A stretch of 64,000 bases of DNA from contig NC_000853.1 of the NCBI RefSeq assembly GCF_000008545.1, positions 1,130,465 to 1,194,464 on the forward strand, given 5' to 3'. This document shows, piece after piece, positions 1-8,217 of this stretch; positions within the stretch are counted from its first letter, which is position 1, and every line of letters starts with the position of its first letter. Source of the stretch: Thermotoga maritima MSB8. GTDB taxonomy: Bacteria; Thermotogota; Thermotogae; Thermotogales; Thermotogaceae. The notes under the pieces are model-generated. The model made no database searches. It was not told the origin of the DNA and was given only the letters and a program-made list of their open reading frames with translations. Made by a program: the position numbers and the translations under genes.

Positions 1-8
1 GAGTGATT

Positions 9-1115
9 ATGAAATGGTCGTTGATGATCTTTCTGATTCTCGCTGTTGCAACGGTGTTCTCAGAGTCCATGATCATGTATCAGTTCGTGATGGCAGAGGT
101 GAAAGAAAGCACTGGAACTGGAGTTTCTCTGGAGGAGCTCTATCTCAGTACCGATGAGTCCAGCGAGGGTTCGATACACTACTCGAGTGATACAGTAGAA
201 TTGAAGCTTTTTCCACTCTCTATAAAGGTGAAATTTCCCGTGATACGCGATTCCTACAGAATTCTTTCAAAACCCTGGATCCTCACTGTCCTCGGAAAAC
301 CTGCCGTTGTACGTGTAGGAAGGGAGGAGATCCTCACAGTAACACAGGGGATGACAACGGTCCAGGAAATGTACCTTTCGATAACACCACAGCAACTGGA
401 TAAAAAAAGCGTTCTATCTGAGATCGAAATGAAACTGGATGGTGCGCATCTTCGAACGAAACTCTGGATTTCCCAGGAAGATTTCCAGCCGATAGCCTAC
501 TCCAAATTCAAAACGGATGAGAAAGAACACAGGATGATCGTTTTCTGCAGGTCTCTCGTTGTAGAAAAACCTCCTGAAGAAAAAGTCTTCGTTGCGGGGA
601 ATGTTTCTGGACTTGAGGAGTTCATGGGTAAAGAAGAAGAAGAAAGATCTGAAGAGAGTTTCATACTGCTTTCCTCTCATCCAGAAGCCAGAGTAAGTCT
701 CTGGTTGAACAAAAACATCCACTTTTCCGCTTCTTTTCCCGATGGACTTCTCATAGAAACGAAACTGTTTGGAGAAGAATTGAAACTCGGGGCCATCTAC
801 TGGCGGTTCAGATATTTGGGAGTAGGATTTTCAGATCGTACCAGTGTGGGAAACCTTTCACTTTCAGCTGGTGTGTACGCACTCTTCGATTTCACAAAAT
901 TCTCTGGAATACTCTGGTGGGGTAGGGGGGATCTGAAACTCAACAGATTTTCCGCAAGCCTTTCTTTCAGAAGTCACTGGACACTCGAGGAAACGCCGTG
1001 GGAAGTGTCATTAAGTGCAGGGTACGATCTTAGCAAGAATATAACTGTTCTTTTAGGAGTAACATATGACTCTACAAACTACAAGATTTTCGTTGGGGTG
1101 AGGTACTCATTTTGA
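9..1115 (+). CDS. exported hypothetical protein, C-terminal beta-barrel-like
   Basis: I do not recognise this family. An ATG at 9 opens a typical signal peptide (Lys then about 15 hydrophobic residues, cleavage near Ser-Glu around residue 18). An in-frame GTG at 3 is the alternative start, and its ribosome site lies outside the window. The first 200 residues include alternating polar/hydrophobic stretches that suggest beta structure. The last 130 residues have short amphipathic strands ending in ...VGVRYSF, and a terminal Phe is typical of outer-membrane beta-barrels. A role in the toga or outer envelope is an inference. The gene stands alone and is followed by a strong terminator. Confidence 0.75.
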   Translation: MKWSLMIFLILAVATVFSESMIMYQFVMAEVKESTGTGVSLEELYLSTDESSEGSIHYSSDTVELKLFPLSIKVKFPVIRDSYRILSKPWILTVLGKPAVVRVGREEILTVTQGMTTVQEMYLSITPQQLDKKSVLSEIEMKLDGAHLRTKLWISQEDFQPIAYSKFKTDEKEHRMIVFCRSLVVEKPPEEKVFVAGNVSGLEEFMGKEEEERSEESFILLSSHPEARVSLWLNKNIHFSASFPDGLLIETKLFGEELKLGAIYWRFRYLGVGFSDRTSVGNLSLSAGVYALFDFTKFSGILWWGRGDLKLNRFSASLSFRSHWTLEETPWEVSLSAGYDLSKNITVLLGVTYDSTNYKIFVGVRYSF

Positions 1116-1166
1116 TCCTTCTCTATCCCCATTTCTCCCGATACATTCATTAACCACATTTCTTTG

Positions 1167-1207
1167 AGCGTCGCTGCTTCAAATGCGAGGCAGCGGCGCT
1201 ATTTTTT
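1167..1207 (+). terminator. rho-independent terminator after the exported protein
   Basis: An 11-bp stem (AGCGTCGCTGC with GCAGCGGCGCT, one G-T pair, 12-nt loop) is followed by ATTTTTT. The T-run lies on the plus-strand side only, so it serves the upstream plus-strand gene. Confidence 0.9.
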
Positions 1208-1218
1208 GATCTGTGTTT

Positions 1219-2268
1219 TCAGGAAATTTCGTACTGACCTTTCTTCACTCCAACTTTCTCAAGAGCGTCTACCACACGTTTTTCCATTGTTGGACGACGC
1301 TGTTCGGGACAGTGGAAGAGAATTCGGATAGTTTCACCTGAGAAGGTAATCACGTCTCCCTTTCGAAGCTGAGATGCTACCCTTTGGGAAACATCTTCAG
1401 TGCTGATACTCTTATCTGTCAGTTTCACCTCGACGAGGACAAAGGATTTTTCTCTTCTTCGACTCTCCAGAAAGAGGAATCTTTCAAAGAGCTTTTCATC
1501 GACCACCACTGCTTTGTTACCGTTCAGCATGAATTCTGAATCTCTTTTGGAGAGAAAGTCATCGAATTTCAATCGAGGCTTGATCCCTATCTCCATAAGA
1601 TGACTCGAGAGCTTGTCGTATACACGTTTTGCCCTTGTGATATCACCCTTTTTCAAAAGAACTTCAATGGCTCTGTAGTACATATCCTCGTCGTAAGGCT
1701 CTCTCTGAAAATAAGCGTTTACCATCTCGAGAGCGGCGTCGTAATCTTTTTTCGATAGATACAACTTGAAGAGCTCTTTTAGAACATCTGAGTACCACGA
1801 TTCGTAGATTTCTCTGATTTCCTGCACCCATTCTGCGAAAATGTCTTCGACTAGAAATGGCCCTGTGTAAATCTCGAACATCCTCTTAAGGAGTTTTTCA
1901 CGTTCAGCATCTGATGTGGCTTTCATCAGATTTCTGTGACACTCTTCGAAAATATCTGCGTCTATGGTGATTTCACCTCCCGGGAAGAAACAGCAGAGGT
2001 CTCCCTTCACAAAGAGTTCTTCGCTCGTTATTCCGGTAGTTTTCCTTATGATATGGAGTGTGGTGTTCAGATTGGATTTCGCGAATGTGTCGTCCATGTC
2101 TTCCCAAAAGAGGTTGTAGATCTCTTCGACGGACACTTCTTCGTTCCTTCTGAAAATGAGATACCTGAACAGGGCAAACGCTTTTTGTGATGGCCAGTCT
2201 CTTGCGCTCACGATATCATTGTCTTTGATAACCCTTGTCCCGCCAAAGGTTTTCACAAAAATGCTCAT
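1219..2268 (-). CDS. SARP/BTAD-type transcriptional regulator with cyclase-like C-terminus
   Basis: This is a 349-residue regulator. Residues about 1-95 form an OmpR-like winged helix of the SARP type (PSQKAFALFRYLIF, then SVEEIYNLFW). Residues about 100-235 match the helical bacterial transcriptional activator domain that pairs with it. The last 110 residues contain RREKSFVLVEVK and LRKGDVITFSGETIRILF, which resemble a degenerate GGDEF/nucleotide-cyclase fold with no GGDEF signature; this reading is an inference. The ATG at 2268 follows a GGAGGGGGG ribosome site; an in-frame ATG at 2283 would sit on that site. The gene is divergent from the UgpB-A-E-like transporter, so control of that operon is likely but unproven. 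Confidence 0.85.
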   Translation of the reverse strand: MSIFVKTFGGTRVIKDNDIVSARDWPSQKAFALFRYLIFRRNEEVSVEEIYNLFWEDMDDTFAKSNLNTTLHIIRKTTGITSEELFVKGDLCCFFPGGEITIDADIFEECHRNLMKATSDAEREKLLKRMFEIYTGPFLVEDIFAEWVQEIREIYESWYSDVLKELFKLYLSKKDYDAALEMVNAYFQREPYDEDMYYRAIEVLLKKGDITRAKRVYDKLSSHLMEIGIKPRLKFDDFLSKRDSEFMLNGNKAVVVDEKLFERFLFLESRRREKSFVLVEVKLTDKSISTEDVSQRVASQLRKGDVITFSGETIRILFHCPEQRRPTMEKRVVDALEKVGVKKGQYEIS

Positions 2269-2326
2269 AATCCCCCCTCCCATCTATTTAAAATAATTTG
2301 AAATTTTTTAGAGTTATTTTACTATC

Positions 2327-2335
2327 ATTATATCA
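2327..2335 (-). promoter_or_regulatory. extended -10 promoter for the SARP-type regulator
   Basis: On the minus strand this reads TGATATAAT, a TGnTATAAT extended -10 element. No good -35 hexamer is seen 17 bp upstream. It lies about 60 bp before the regulator start. Confidence 0.5.
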
Positions 2336-2378
2336 CAGATAGAGTATTTTTTGTGTTTCTCTACGAAGAAACATATTA

Positions 2379-2407
2379 TTGACATGGCAATCTCTGTGTT
2401 GTAAAAT
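2379..2407 (+). promoter_or_regulatory. sigma-A promoter for the ugp-like transporter operon
   Basis: TTGACA (2379-2384), a 17-bp spacer and TAAAAT (2402-2407) make a near-consensus vegetative promoter. The predicted transcript starts near 2413-2414, leaving a leader of about 87 nt that contains an internal terminator. Confidence 0.85.
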
Positions 2408-2434
2408 ACTAAGGCACGGGGGGAGAACTAGAGA

Positions 2435-2467
2435 AGCAACCCTGGATGGGTTGCTTTTTGTTTTTTT
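2435..2467 (+). terminator. leader terminator/attenuator ahead of the ugp-like operon
   Basis: A perfect 8-bp stem (AGCAACCC with GGGTTGCT, loop TGGAT) is followed by TTTTTG and seven more T. It sits between the promoter at 2379-2407 and the first gene at 2501, so it should end transcripts of only about 50 nt unless read through. Confidence 0.85.
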
Positions 2468-2500
2468 CAAAATCAATCCTATTCAAAGGGGGGATATGTT

Positions 2501-3811
2501 ATGAAGAAGTTTTTTGTTCTTCTGATGATTCTTCTCGTAGTTACCAGTTTAGCAAAGGTCAAGATTCAGTTCTGGCACGCCATGGGAGGATGGAGGATCG
2601 AACTTCTTCAAAACATGGCAGAGGACTTTATGAAGACCCATCCAGACATTGAAGTAGAAGTTCAGTACACCGGAAGCTACAGAGATACTCTGAACAAACT
2701 CGTAGCAGCTGTACAGGGAGGAACCCCTCCACACGTTGTTCAGATATACGAAATTGGCACCCAGTTCATGATCGACAGTGGTATAGCCGTCCCAATTGGT
2801 GATTTGATCGAGAAAGATCCTTCCTTCGATGTTGGAAAATTCCTTCCACAGGTTCTGGACTACTACAGAGTGAAGGGGAAACTCTACTCGATGCCGTTCA
2901 ACTCTTCAAATCCGATTCTCTACTACAATAAAACCCTCTTCAAAGAAGTGGGTCTCGATCCAAACAAACCTCCCAGGACATTCAATGAGTTAATAGAATA
3001 CTGCAAAAAACTCACGGTTAAAGATGAAAAAGGAAATATCGTTCGTGCTGGCATCACTTGGCCACTCCACAGCTGGTTCTTCGAACAGTTCGTAGCTCTT
3101 CAGAATGCTCCTTTAGTTGACAACGAAAATGGAAGAGCGGGAAGAGCAACAAAGGCGGTTTTCAACCACGAAGGGGCACTCAGGTTTCTCAAACTCTGGG
3201 ATACACTTACAAAAGAAGGTCTTATGATCAACACAACAAAAGAAGACTGGACAGGAGCAAGACAGCTCTTTATTTCTCAAAAAGTTGCCATGCTCATCAG
3301 TTCTACCTCTGACGTGAAACTGATGATGGACGCTGCCAAGGAAAACGGATTCGAGCTCGGAACAGCGTTCCTTCCAAAACCAGAGGGAGTTGAGCTTGGA
3401 GGAACACCAATAGGTGGTGGAAGCTTGTGGATCATAGGAGGCCATCCAGAAGAGGAGATAAAAGCAGCCTGGGAGTTCGTGAAATGGATGGCGGAGCCAG
3501 AACAACAGATACGCTGGCATCTTGGAACAGGTTACTTCCCGGTAAGAAAAGACGCAGTAGAGACACTTCTTTACCAGGGTTACTATTCTGAATATCCTCA
3601 TCATCTCACGGCGCTTTTGCAGCTTCTGTTGTCGGTTCAAACACCGAACACCAGAGGAGCTGTCATAGGACCATTCCCAGAGGTGAGAGACATAATAGAA
3701 ACCGCTATTGAAAAAATGATTAATGGAGAAATGACGCCCGAAGAAGCTCTCGCTTGGGCTGAAAAAGAAGCTACAAGAGCCATTAGAGAATACAACGAGC
3801 TCTACGAGTGA
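2501..3811 (+). CDS. ugpB: UgpB-like ABC transporter substrate-binding protein
   Basis: This is a 436-residue family 1 extracellular solute-binding protein with an 18-residue signal peptide. It captures a sugar or glycerol-phosphate type ligand outside the membrane and delivers it to the two permeases downstream. Residues about 131-144 read MPFNSSNPILYYNK, very close to the conserved segment of E. coli UgpB, which binds sn-glycerol-3-phosphate. The true ligand cannot be told from sequence. The ATG follows a GGGGGG ribosome site. No ATPase gene accompanies the operon, so a shared MsmK/MalK-like ATPase is probably used. A 10-bp hairpin overlaps the stop codon. Confidence 0.9.
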   Translation: MKKFFVLLMILLVVTSLAKVKIQFWHAMGGWRIELLQNMAEDFMKTHPDIEVEVQYTGSYRDTLNKLVAAVQGGTPPHVVQIYEIGTQFMIDSGIAVPIGDLIEKDPSFDVGKFLPQVLDYYRVKGKLYSMPFNSSNPILYYNKTLFKEVGLDPNKPPRTFNELIEYCKKLTVKDEKGNIVRAGITWPLHSWFFEQFVALQNAPLVDNENGRAGRATKAVFNHEGALRFLKLWDTLTKEGLMINTTKEDWTGARQLFISQKVAMLISSTSDVKLMMDAAKENGFELGTAFLPKPEGVELGGTPIGGGSLWIIGGHPEEEIKAAWEFVKWMAEPEQQIRWHLGTGYFPVRKDAVETLLYQGYYSEYPHHLTALLQLLLSVQTPNTRGAVIGPFPEVRDIIETAIEKMINGEMTPEEALAWAEKEATRAIREYNELYE

Positions 3812-3830
3812 GGGGTGTTCCCCCTCACTC
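3806..3830 (+). terminator. hairpin directly after the ugpB-like gene
   Basis: A perfect 10-bp stem (GAGTGAGGGG with CCCCTCACTC, 5-nt loop) spans the stop codon of the binding-protein gene. The T-poor tail (CTTATCATTTTT) suggests partial termination or 3-prime-end protection, which would favour the binding protein over the permeases. Confidence 0.65.
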
Positions 3831-3856
3831 CTTATCATTTTTCTGGGGGGATTAAA

Positions 3857-4723
3857 TTGAAAAGAGTTCTCCCGTACTTACTCCTTCTTCCGACTTTTGT
3901 GATCATTACTCTTTTTATCTACTGGCCTGCTGTTTATTCTTTGAGGTTGAGTTTCTACAGAATTACCCCATTTGGAAACAGAATGGTGTTTGTGGGGCTT
4001 AGAAACTTCCAGAGGTTGTTTCAAAGTCCAGAGTACTTAAACGCCATAAAAGTGACGGTTGTTTACGTTCTTGCATCCCTCTTTCTGACCATATTTCTTG
4101 CATTCTTTATAGCACTGCTTCTGAATATGAACCTCCCTGGAAACAGAATTTTCAGGGCACTGATTTTCACTCCTTATGCTATTTCTCCAGCAATAGCAGG
4201 TGTTCTCTGGTCTTTTCTGCTTAATCCTGTTGTAGGGCATGTCAACTACATTCTTTCCAAACTTTTTGGACTACAGGTGGAGTGGCTTACCACAAAGCCG
4301 TACGCACTCATAGCAGTTATAATAGCTACTGTCTGGAAAACTCTTCCTTTCGATATTATCTTTTATCTTGCAGGTCTTCAAGATATTCCTCAGGAATTGA
4401 TAGAGGCCTCTCTTGTGGAAGGAGCCAATTCCTGGGCCAGAACCTGGAAAATCGTTTTTCCGCTTCTTTCACCGATTACTTTCTATCTTGTTATCATGAA
4501 TCTTGTAAGTTTTATGTTCTCCTCCTTTGCTATCATTGATGTCACCACAAAAGGTGGACCGGGAAATTACACGACCACATTGATATACAGATTGTATCTC
4601 GACGCCTTCGCCTTCCAGAAAATAGGCCCGGCCGCAGCACAGAGTGTTATTCTTTTTCTGATAATGGCGATCGTTACGATCTTCTATTTCAAATTCGGTG
4701 AAAGAAGGGTCCACTATCAATGA
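3857..4723 (+). CDS. ugpA: ABC transporter permease, UgpA-like
   Basis: This is a 288-residue inner-membrane permease of the MalF/UgpA type with about six transmembrane helices. The ATPase-contact (EAA) loop reads EASLVEGANSWARTW followed by KIVFPLL. It forms the heteromeric channel with the next gene. I chose TTG at 3857, which follows a GGGGGG ribosome site and gives MKRVLPYLLLLP; the ATG at 3815 would place translation through the intergenic hairpin. It lies 45 bp after the binding-protein gene and 13 bp before the second permease. Confidence 0.9.
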   Translation: MKRVLPYLLLLPTFVIITLFIYWPAVYSLRLSFYRITPFGNRMVFVGLRNFQRLFQSPEYLNAIKVTVVYVLASLFLTIFLAFFIALLLNMNLPGNRIFRALIFTPYAISPAIAGVLWSFLLNPVVGHVNYILSKLFGLQVEWLTTKPYALIAVIIATVWKTLPFDIIFYLAGLQDIPQELIEASLVEGANSWARTWKIVFPLLSPITFYLVIMNLVSFMFSSFAIIDVTTKGGPGNYTTTLIYRLYLDAFAFQKIGPAAAQSVILFLIMAIVTIFYFKFGERRVHYQ

Positions 4724-4736
4724 TGGGGGAGAGAAC

Positions 4737-5567
4737 ATGAGGAGGAAGAGATCAATCACAATCCTCTACGAAATAATTCTTGTAATGGTGACTTTCATAA
4801 TGGCTCTGCCATTGTTTCTTGCGATAACTATAAGTTTTCAAAAACCTGAGGCTGTATTTTCATACCCCCCGAAGTTTTTTCCAACGAGTTTTTACTGGAA
4901 AAATTATGTAGAAGCTTTCAAATATGTTCCGCTGGCAAGGCTTTTTTTGAACAGCTTGATCGTTGCATCACTTATAACGCTTGGAAAACTTACCACTGGA
5001 GCGCTCGCGGGTTTTGCTTTTTCTCATTTCAATTTCAAGAGTAAAAAAATTATGTTCGCTACTTTGTTTGCCACTCTATTCCTTCCCGCAGAAACTGTTA
5101 TGATTCTCCCCCTATTTCTGATCATGAAAACCTTTGGCTGGGTCAATACTTACTGGGCTCTGACAATTCCTTTCATGGCAAGCGCAACAAATACCTTTCT
5201 CATGAGACAGCATTTTCTTACGATTCCAAGAGAACTCCAGGACGCTGCACTTATAGACGGAGCAAGTTACATGCAATTTTTCTGGAAAGTGCTGATCCCC
5301 CTCTCAAAACACATGTTAGCAGGTGCTTCCATAATAAACTTCGTTTATGCCTGGAACATGTATCTCTGGCCTTTGATAGTGAGCATGGAAGACAAAATGA
5401 AAACGGTCCAGGTAGGAGTGAAGATGCTCATGCAGGCTGAATCAGCCAACAACTGGGGTGTAATAATGGCGGGTACCGTGGTTGCTCTAGCGCCAACCGT
5501 TGTGATGTTTCTCGCTCTTCAGAACCTGTTTGTGAAAAGTCTTGTGAGGAGTGGTATGAAAGGGTGA
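4737..5567 (+). CDS. ugpE: ABC transporter permease, UgpE-like
   Basis: This is a 276-residue permease of the MalG/UgpE type with six predicted membrane helices. The cytoplasmic EAA loop reads DAALIDGASYMQFFWKVLIP. It pairs with the permease at 3857-4723. The ATG at 4737 follows GGGGGAGAG; an upstream in-frame ATG at 4698 lies inside the previous gene and has no ribosome site. Its stop codon directly abuts the stop codon of the convergent fliD at 5568, with no terminator between them. Confidence 0.9.
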   Translation: MRRKRSITILYEIILVMVTFIMALPLFLAITISFQKPEAVFSYPPKFFPTSFYWKNYVEAFKYVPLARLFLNSLIVASLITLGKLTTGALAGFAFSHFNFKSKKIMFATLFATLFLPAETVMILPLFLIMKTFGWVNTYWALTIPFMASATNTFLMRQHFLTIPRELQDAALIDGASYMQFFWKVLIPLSKHMLAGASIINFVYAWNMYLWPLIVSMEDKMKTVQVGVKMLMQAESANNWGVIMAGTVVALAPTVVMFLALQNLFVKSLVRSGMKG

Positions 5568-7394
5568 TCACTTGTTGCTACTGCCCTGCAACGCCTGAGA
5601 GATCCAGCTTCCCTGGGACTGAAGCTGAGAGATCACTTCCTCCATGACCGAAAACTTCCTCCAGAGTTCCTGTTCTCTCTTGGAGAGCCTTTCAATCCAG
5701 CTCGCTATCTGTGTGGCGAGGAATCTCTGTTCTCTTTCTATTCGACCGCTTATTCCCGCGACCTGGTCGATTCTACCGTTGAATTTCACCAGTTCCCATA
5801 GATAATCGTCGAGCTGTGTGGCAAAACCGTTCTCCCCACCAAAGAATTCCCACACCTTGTTCGGATCCTCTTCCACTATCTGCTTCAGTTTCTCCTCATC
5901 CACTTCGAGATGACCCTTCATCATGTTCTCGTATCCGGTTCCTATGTCTCCTGTACTGATCCCAAGTTCCCAGAGATAGTTTATGTCTCCTTCGGCTTTA
6001 TACGTGATGAATCCTCTGAGACGAGAGAAGATCTCTTCTAACAGATCATCTCCTTTCAGAACCCCTTTCATCTTCTCTTCTTCTGTCATCTCTTCTTCGT
6101 CTTTGTCAGTTATCGACTCTTCTGTGAGCTTTTCGTTCAGATAATCCATCGTTTCGTTCCATTTATCCACGAATTCTTTTATCTTTTCAACTATCGCATC
6201 CGTGTCGACTCTCACATCAACGGTGATCGTCTCGGATGTCATTCCAGAGATGTGGAAAGTGACACCGTTGTACTCCACGTCATTCGTGTCTGAATACACA
6301 TCCGCCCAGTTCGTGCCGTCCATACTGATCTGAAGATGAGCCTTCTGACCCACGTAGAGACTGTGATTTTCTATTCCAAGAAGCGAGAACAAACCCGTCC
6401 CGTATGTGTCTTCCAGGGTGATGGCCTCGGGACCAGAGGTCTTTGAAATGATCACAACTCTGTTCGCATGGTAATCATAACTGGCGGTAACCCCGGCTTC
6501 GCTGTCGTTTATCTTCTCTATAAGAGAAGACAACGTGTCGTTCTGATCCACATCTATCTCCACACCGTTTATCTTCACCTTTCCGCTTATTATGGTCTTT
6601 GAAGTGTACGTAGCAATCTGCTGAAGAGTTTTCGCTGTGGAAAGCCCGCTCACAGAGGCGGTGCTGGTGAAAGAATAATTTCCTCCACTGTAGTTCAGAC
6701 TGGCTTCATCCAGATGAAATACCTTCGTGAAGTTTCCTGTGATGTCAACGAGCGAGAAATTCTTATCGGAAGTGATGCTGATTTTGCCGGTGCTGGTATC
6801 GTAGCTGACGCTTCCCGTTATTCCAGCAGAGGAAAGAGCGCTGTTTAACTTGCTGACAATATCGTCTATGGTATCTGTGGAGAGAACCTGGACTTCCACG
6901 TAGTTTCCCGTTTCGTTGTTGTACAGTCTTACAGTTCCTTCCTGAGGTGTGTACATGTAATCGAGTTCCCCAAACGTCTTCGTTGAATCGGGAGGTGGAA
7001 CAACTTCACTCGCTCCAGCCAACGTGGTGTAAGTTGCGGTCTGAACGATCTTCACATGGTATACACCCGTGACGGCCACAGAGGAAGCCTCAGCTGAAAG
7101 AAGAGAGCTGGAAGAAACGGCTGTTTTCTGGACAACGGTACTCTGGAGTTTGAAACTGTAGACCAGATCTCTGAACTCTCTGAGTTTGGTCTTCACTTCT
7201 GTGTAGGCTTCTTGCATGAGCTCGTACTTTTCGTACTTTTCTGTGAGATTCTGAAGCGGCTGGCTTTCTGCTTCGAGAATAGCGTTTATGATGGACTGGG
7301 TGTCGAGTCCGCTGACAGCTCCCCCCACCTGGAAACCACCCAGCTGTGAGTAATATCTCATATTTATGGTGCTCGCTATTTTACTCAGGTCCAT
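5568..7394 (-). CDS. fliD: flagellar filament cap protein FliD (HAP2)
   Basis: This is a 608-residue filament cap protein, which sits at the flagellum tip and guides flagellin folding. The N-terminal FliD_N region contains VGGAVSGLDTQSIINAILEA (residues about 23-42) and a predicted coiled coil (TEKYEKYELMQEAYTEVKTK). The central part is Thr/Ser-rich beta structure. A FliD_C region of about residues 390-600 ends in a second helical stretch. The length is usual for the family. The gene starts 4 bp after flaG and shares its sigma-28 promoter. The ATG at 7394 has an AAGGGTG ribosome site. Confidence 0.93.
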   Translation of the reverse strand: MDLSKIASTINMRYYSQLGGFQVGGAVSGLDTQSIINAILEAESQPLQNLTEKYEKYELMQEAYTEVKTKLREFRDLVYSFKLQSTVVQKTAVSSSSLLSAEASSVAVTGVYHVKIVQTATYTTLAGASEVVPPPDSTKTFGELDYMYTPQEGTVRLYNNETGNYVEVQVLSTDTIDDIVSKLNSALSSAGITGSVSYDTSTGKISITSDKNFSLVDITGNFTKVFHLDEASLNYSGGNYSFTSTASVSGLSTAKTLQQIATYTSKTIISGKVKINGVEIDVDQNDTLSSLIEKINDSEAGVTASYDYHANRVVIISKTSGPEAITLEDTYGTGLFSLLGIENHSLYVGQKAHLQISMDGTNWADVYSDTNDVEYNGVTFHISGMTSETITVDVRVDTDAIVEKIKEFVDKWNETMDYLNEKLTEESITDKDEEEMTEEEKMKGVLKGDDLLEEIFSRLRGFITYKAEGDINYLWELGISTGDIGTGYENMMKGHLEVDEEKLKQIVEEDPNKVWEFFGGENGFATQLDDYLWELVKFNGRIDQVAGISGRIEREQRFLATQIASWIERLSKREQELWRKFSVMEEVISQLQSQGSWISQALQGSSNK

Positions 7395-7398
7395 ACGA

Positions 7399-7752
7399 TC
7401 ACACCCTTTCGTCTACGAGGATCCCAAGCAGCTCGTTTATGCTCTTTGCGATCTTCACCATCACCTCTGGAGGGATCTGTCTTATGATCTCTCCTGTTTC
7501 GGTGTCTTTTATCTTCACAATCACCATGTTCAATTCGCTGTCGTATTTGAATTCAGCCTCTCCTCTGAAGATCTTTCTTAGTTTCTCCAGCTTCTTCGAG
7601 AATTCTTCTATAGCTCTCTGAACGTCCTCTTCCTGCTGTTTTTTCATCTCAGCAACAGGTGTCGACTCGTTCTCTTTCACATGTAGCTCCCTTCTCGTTA
7701 TTTCTCTACGAAGCACCTCGTTTCCTTTCCCATCCGTGGGATCGATCCTCAT
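7399..7752 (-). CDS. flaG: FlaG family flagellar protein
   Basis: This is a 117-residue FlaG-type protein. The conserved region is the last 70 residues (DSELNMVIVKIKDTETGEII then RQIPPEVMVKI). FlaG proteins are tied to filament length and usually sit beside fliD, as here. I chose the ATG at 7752 with a GGAGGG ribosome site. An in-frame ATG at 7785 would lie before the transcription start predicted from the sigma-28 promoter at 7788-7814. The N-terminal half is charged and probably disordered. Confidence 0.88.
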   Translation of the reverse strand: MRIDPTDGKGNEVLRREITRRELHVKENESTPVAEMKKQQEEDVQRAIEEFSKKLEKLRKIFRGEAEFKYDSELNMVIVKIKDTETGEIIRQIPPEVMVKIAKSINELLGILVDERV

Positions 7753-7787
7753 CGTGGATCCCTCCGAATCTAATCTTCCATTCATAT

Positions 7788-7814
7788 ATATCGGTCAGTT
7801 GGCAGGAAAATTTA
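7788..7814 (-). promoter_or_regulatory. sigma-28 (FliA) type promoter for flaG-fliD
   Basis: On the minus strand TAAA (7814-7811), a 15-bp spacer and ACCGATAT (7795-7788) closely match the bacterial FliA consensus TAAA-N15-GCCGATAA. It overlaps the last codons of the upstream pilin-like gene and lies about 35 bp before the flaG start. Confidence 0.75.
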
Positions 7815-8216
7815 ATCCCCTATTATAACAATTCTCTCTATTGAAGCTCCTTCGTTGATTTTTATCTTCAACGTGATCTTTTTGTATTTCACGTCACTGC
7901 TGCTGGGCAAAGCAACATCCTCAACGGTTGAAACTGAAGGATCAATATGAGGAAAAGGAGGATTTTGATCGTTCCATTTGTCTTTCCAGAATTCTCTGTT
8001 TATCTCTTCGTACACACCTTGTTCTATCTCATGTCCAACCTCGTACTTGGAAAGAAAATCGTACGCAAAATTGGTAAAAAGAAAGGTTTCAATGGATTCT
8101 TCGGTGAATGTCACATTTTTTGCCACTCCCACAATGATCGTTGTGAATATAACGACGGTGAGAAGAATGAGAAACAAACTTATCAATGTTTCAACTATAA
8201 GACTCCCATTTCTCAT
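7812..8216 (-). CDS. prepilin-like protein (minor pilin)
   Basis: This is a 134-residue protein with a type IV prepilin signal: MRNG followed by SLIVETLISLF, so cleavage would fall after Gly4 with Glu at mature position +5, then a hydrophobic helix to about residue 28. The rest is a small globular region with many charged residues. It is probably a minor pilin or pseudopilin in a pilus or secretion apparatus. It is the third gene of a minus-strand set whose members all begin MRNG. One base separates it from the upstream gene at 8218. Confidence 0.8.
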   Translation of the reverse strand: MRNGSLIVETLISLFLILLTVVIFTTIIVGVAKNVTFTEESIETFLFTNFAYDFLSKYEVGHEIEQGVYEEINREFWKDKWNDQNPPFPHIDPSVSTVEDVALPSSSDVKYKKITLKIKINEGASIERIVIIGD

Positions 8217-8217
8217 G

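Noticed and set aside
2446-2652. 68-codon frame starting in the ugp leader terminator
   Set aside because: It begins inside the hairpin, lacks a ribosome site and overlaps the ugpB-like gene in another frame.
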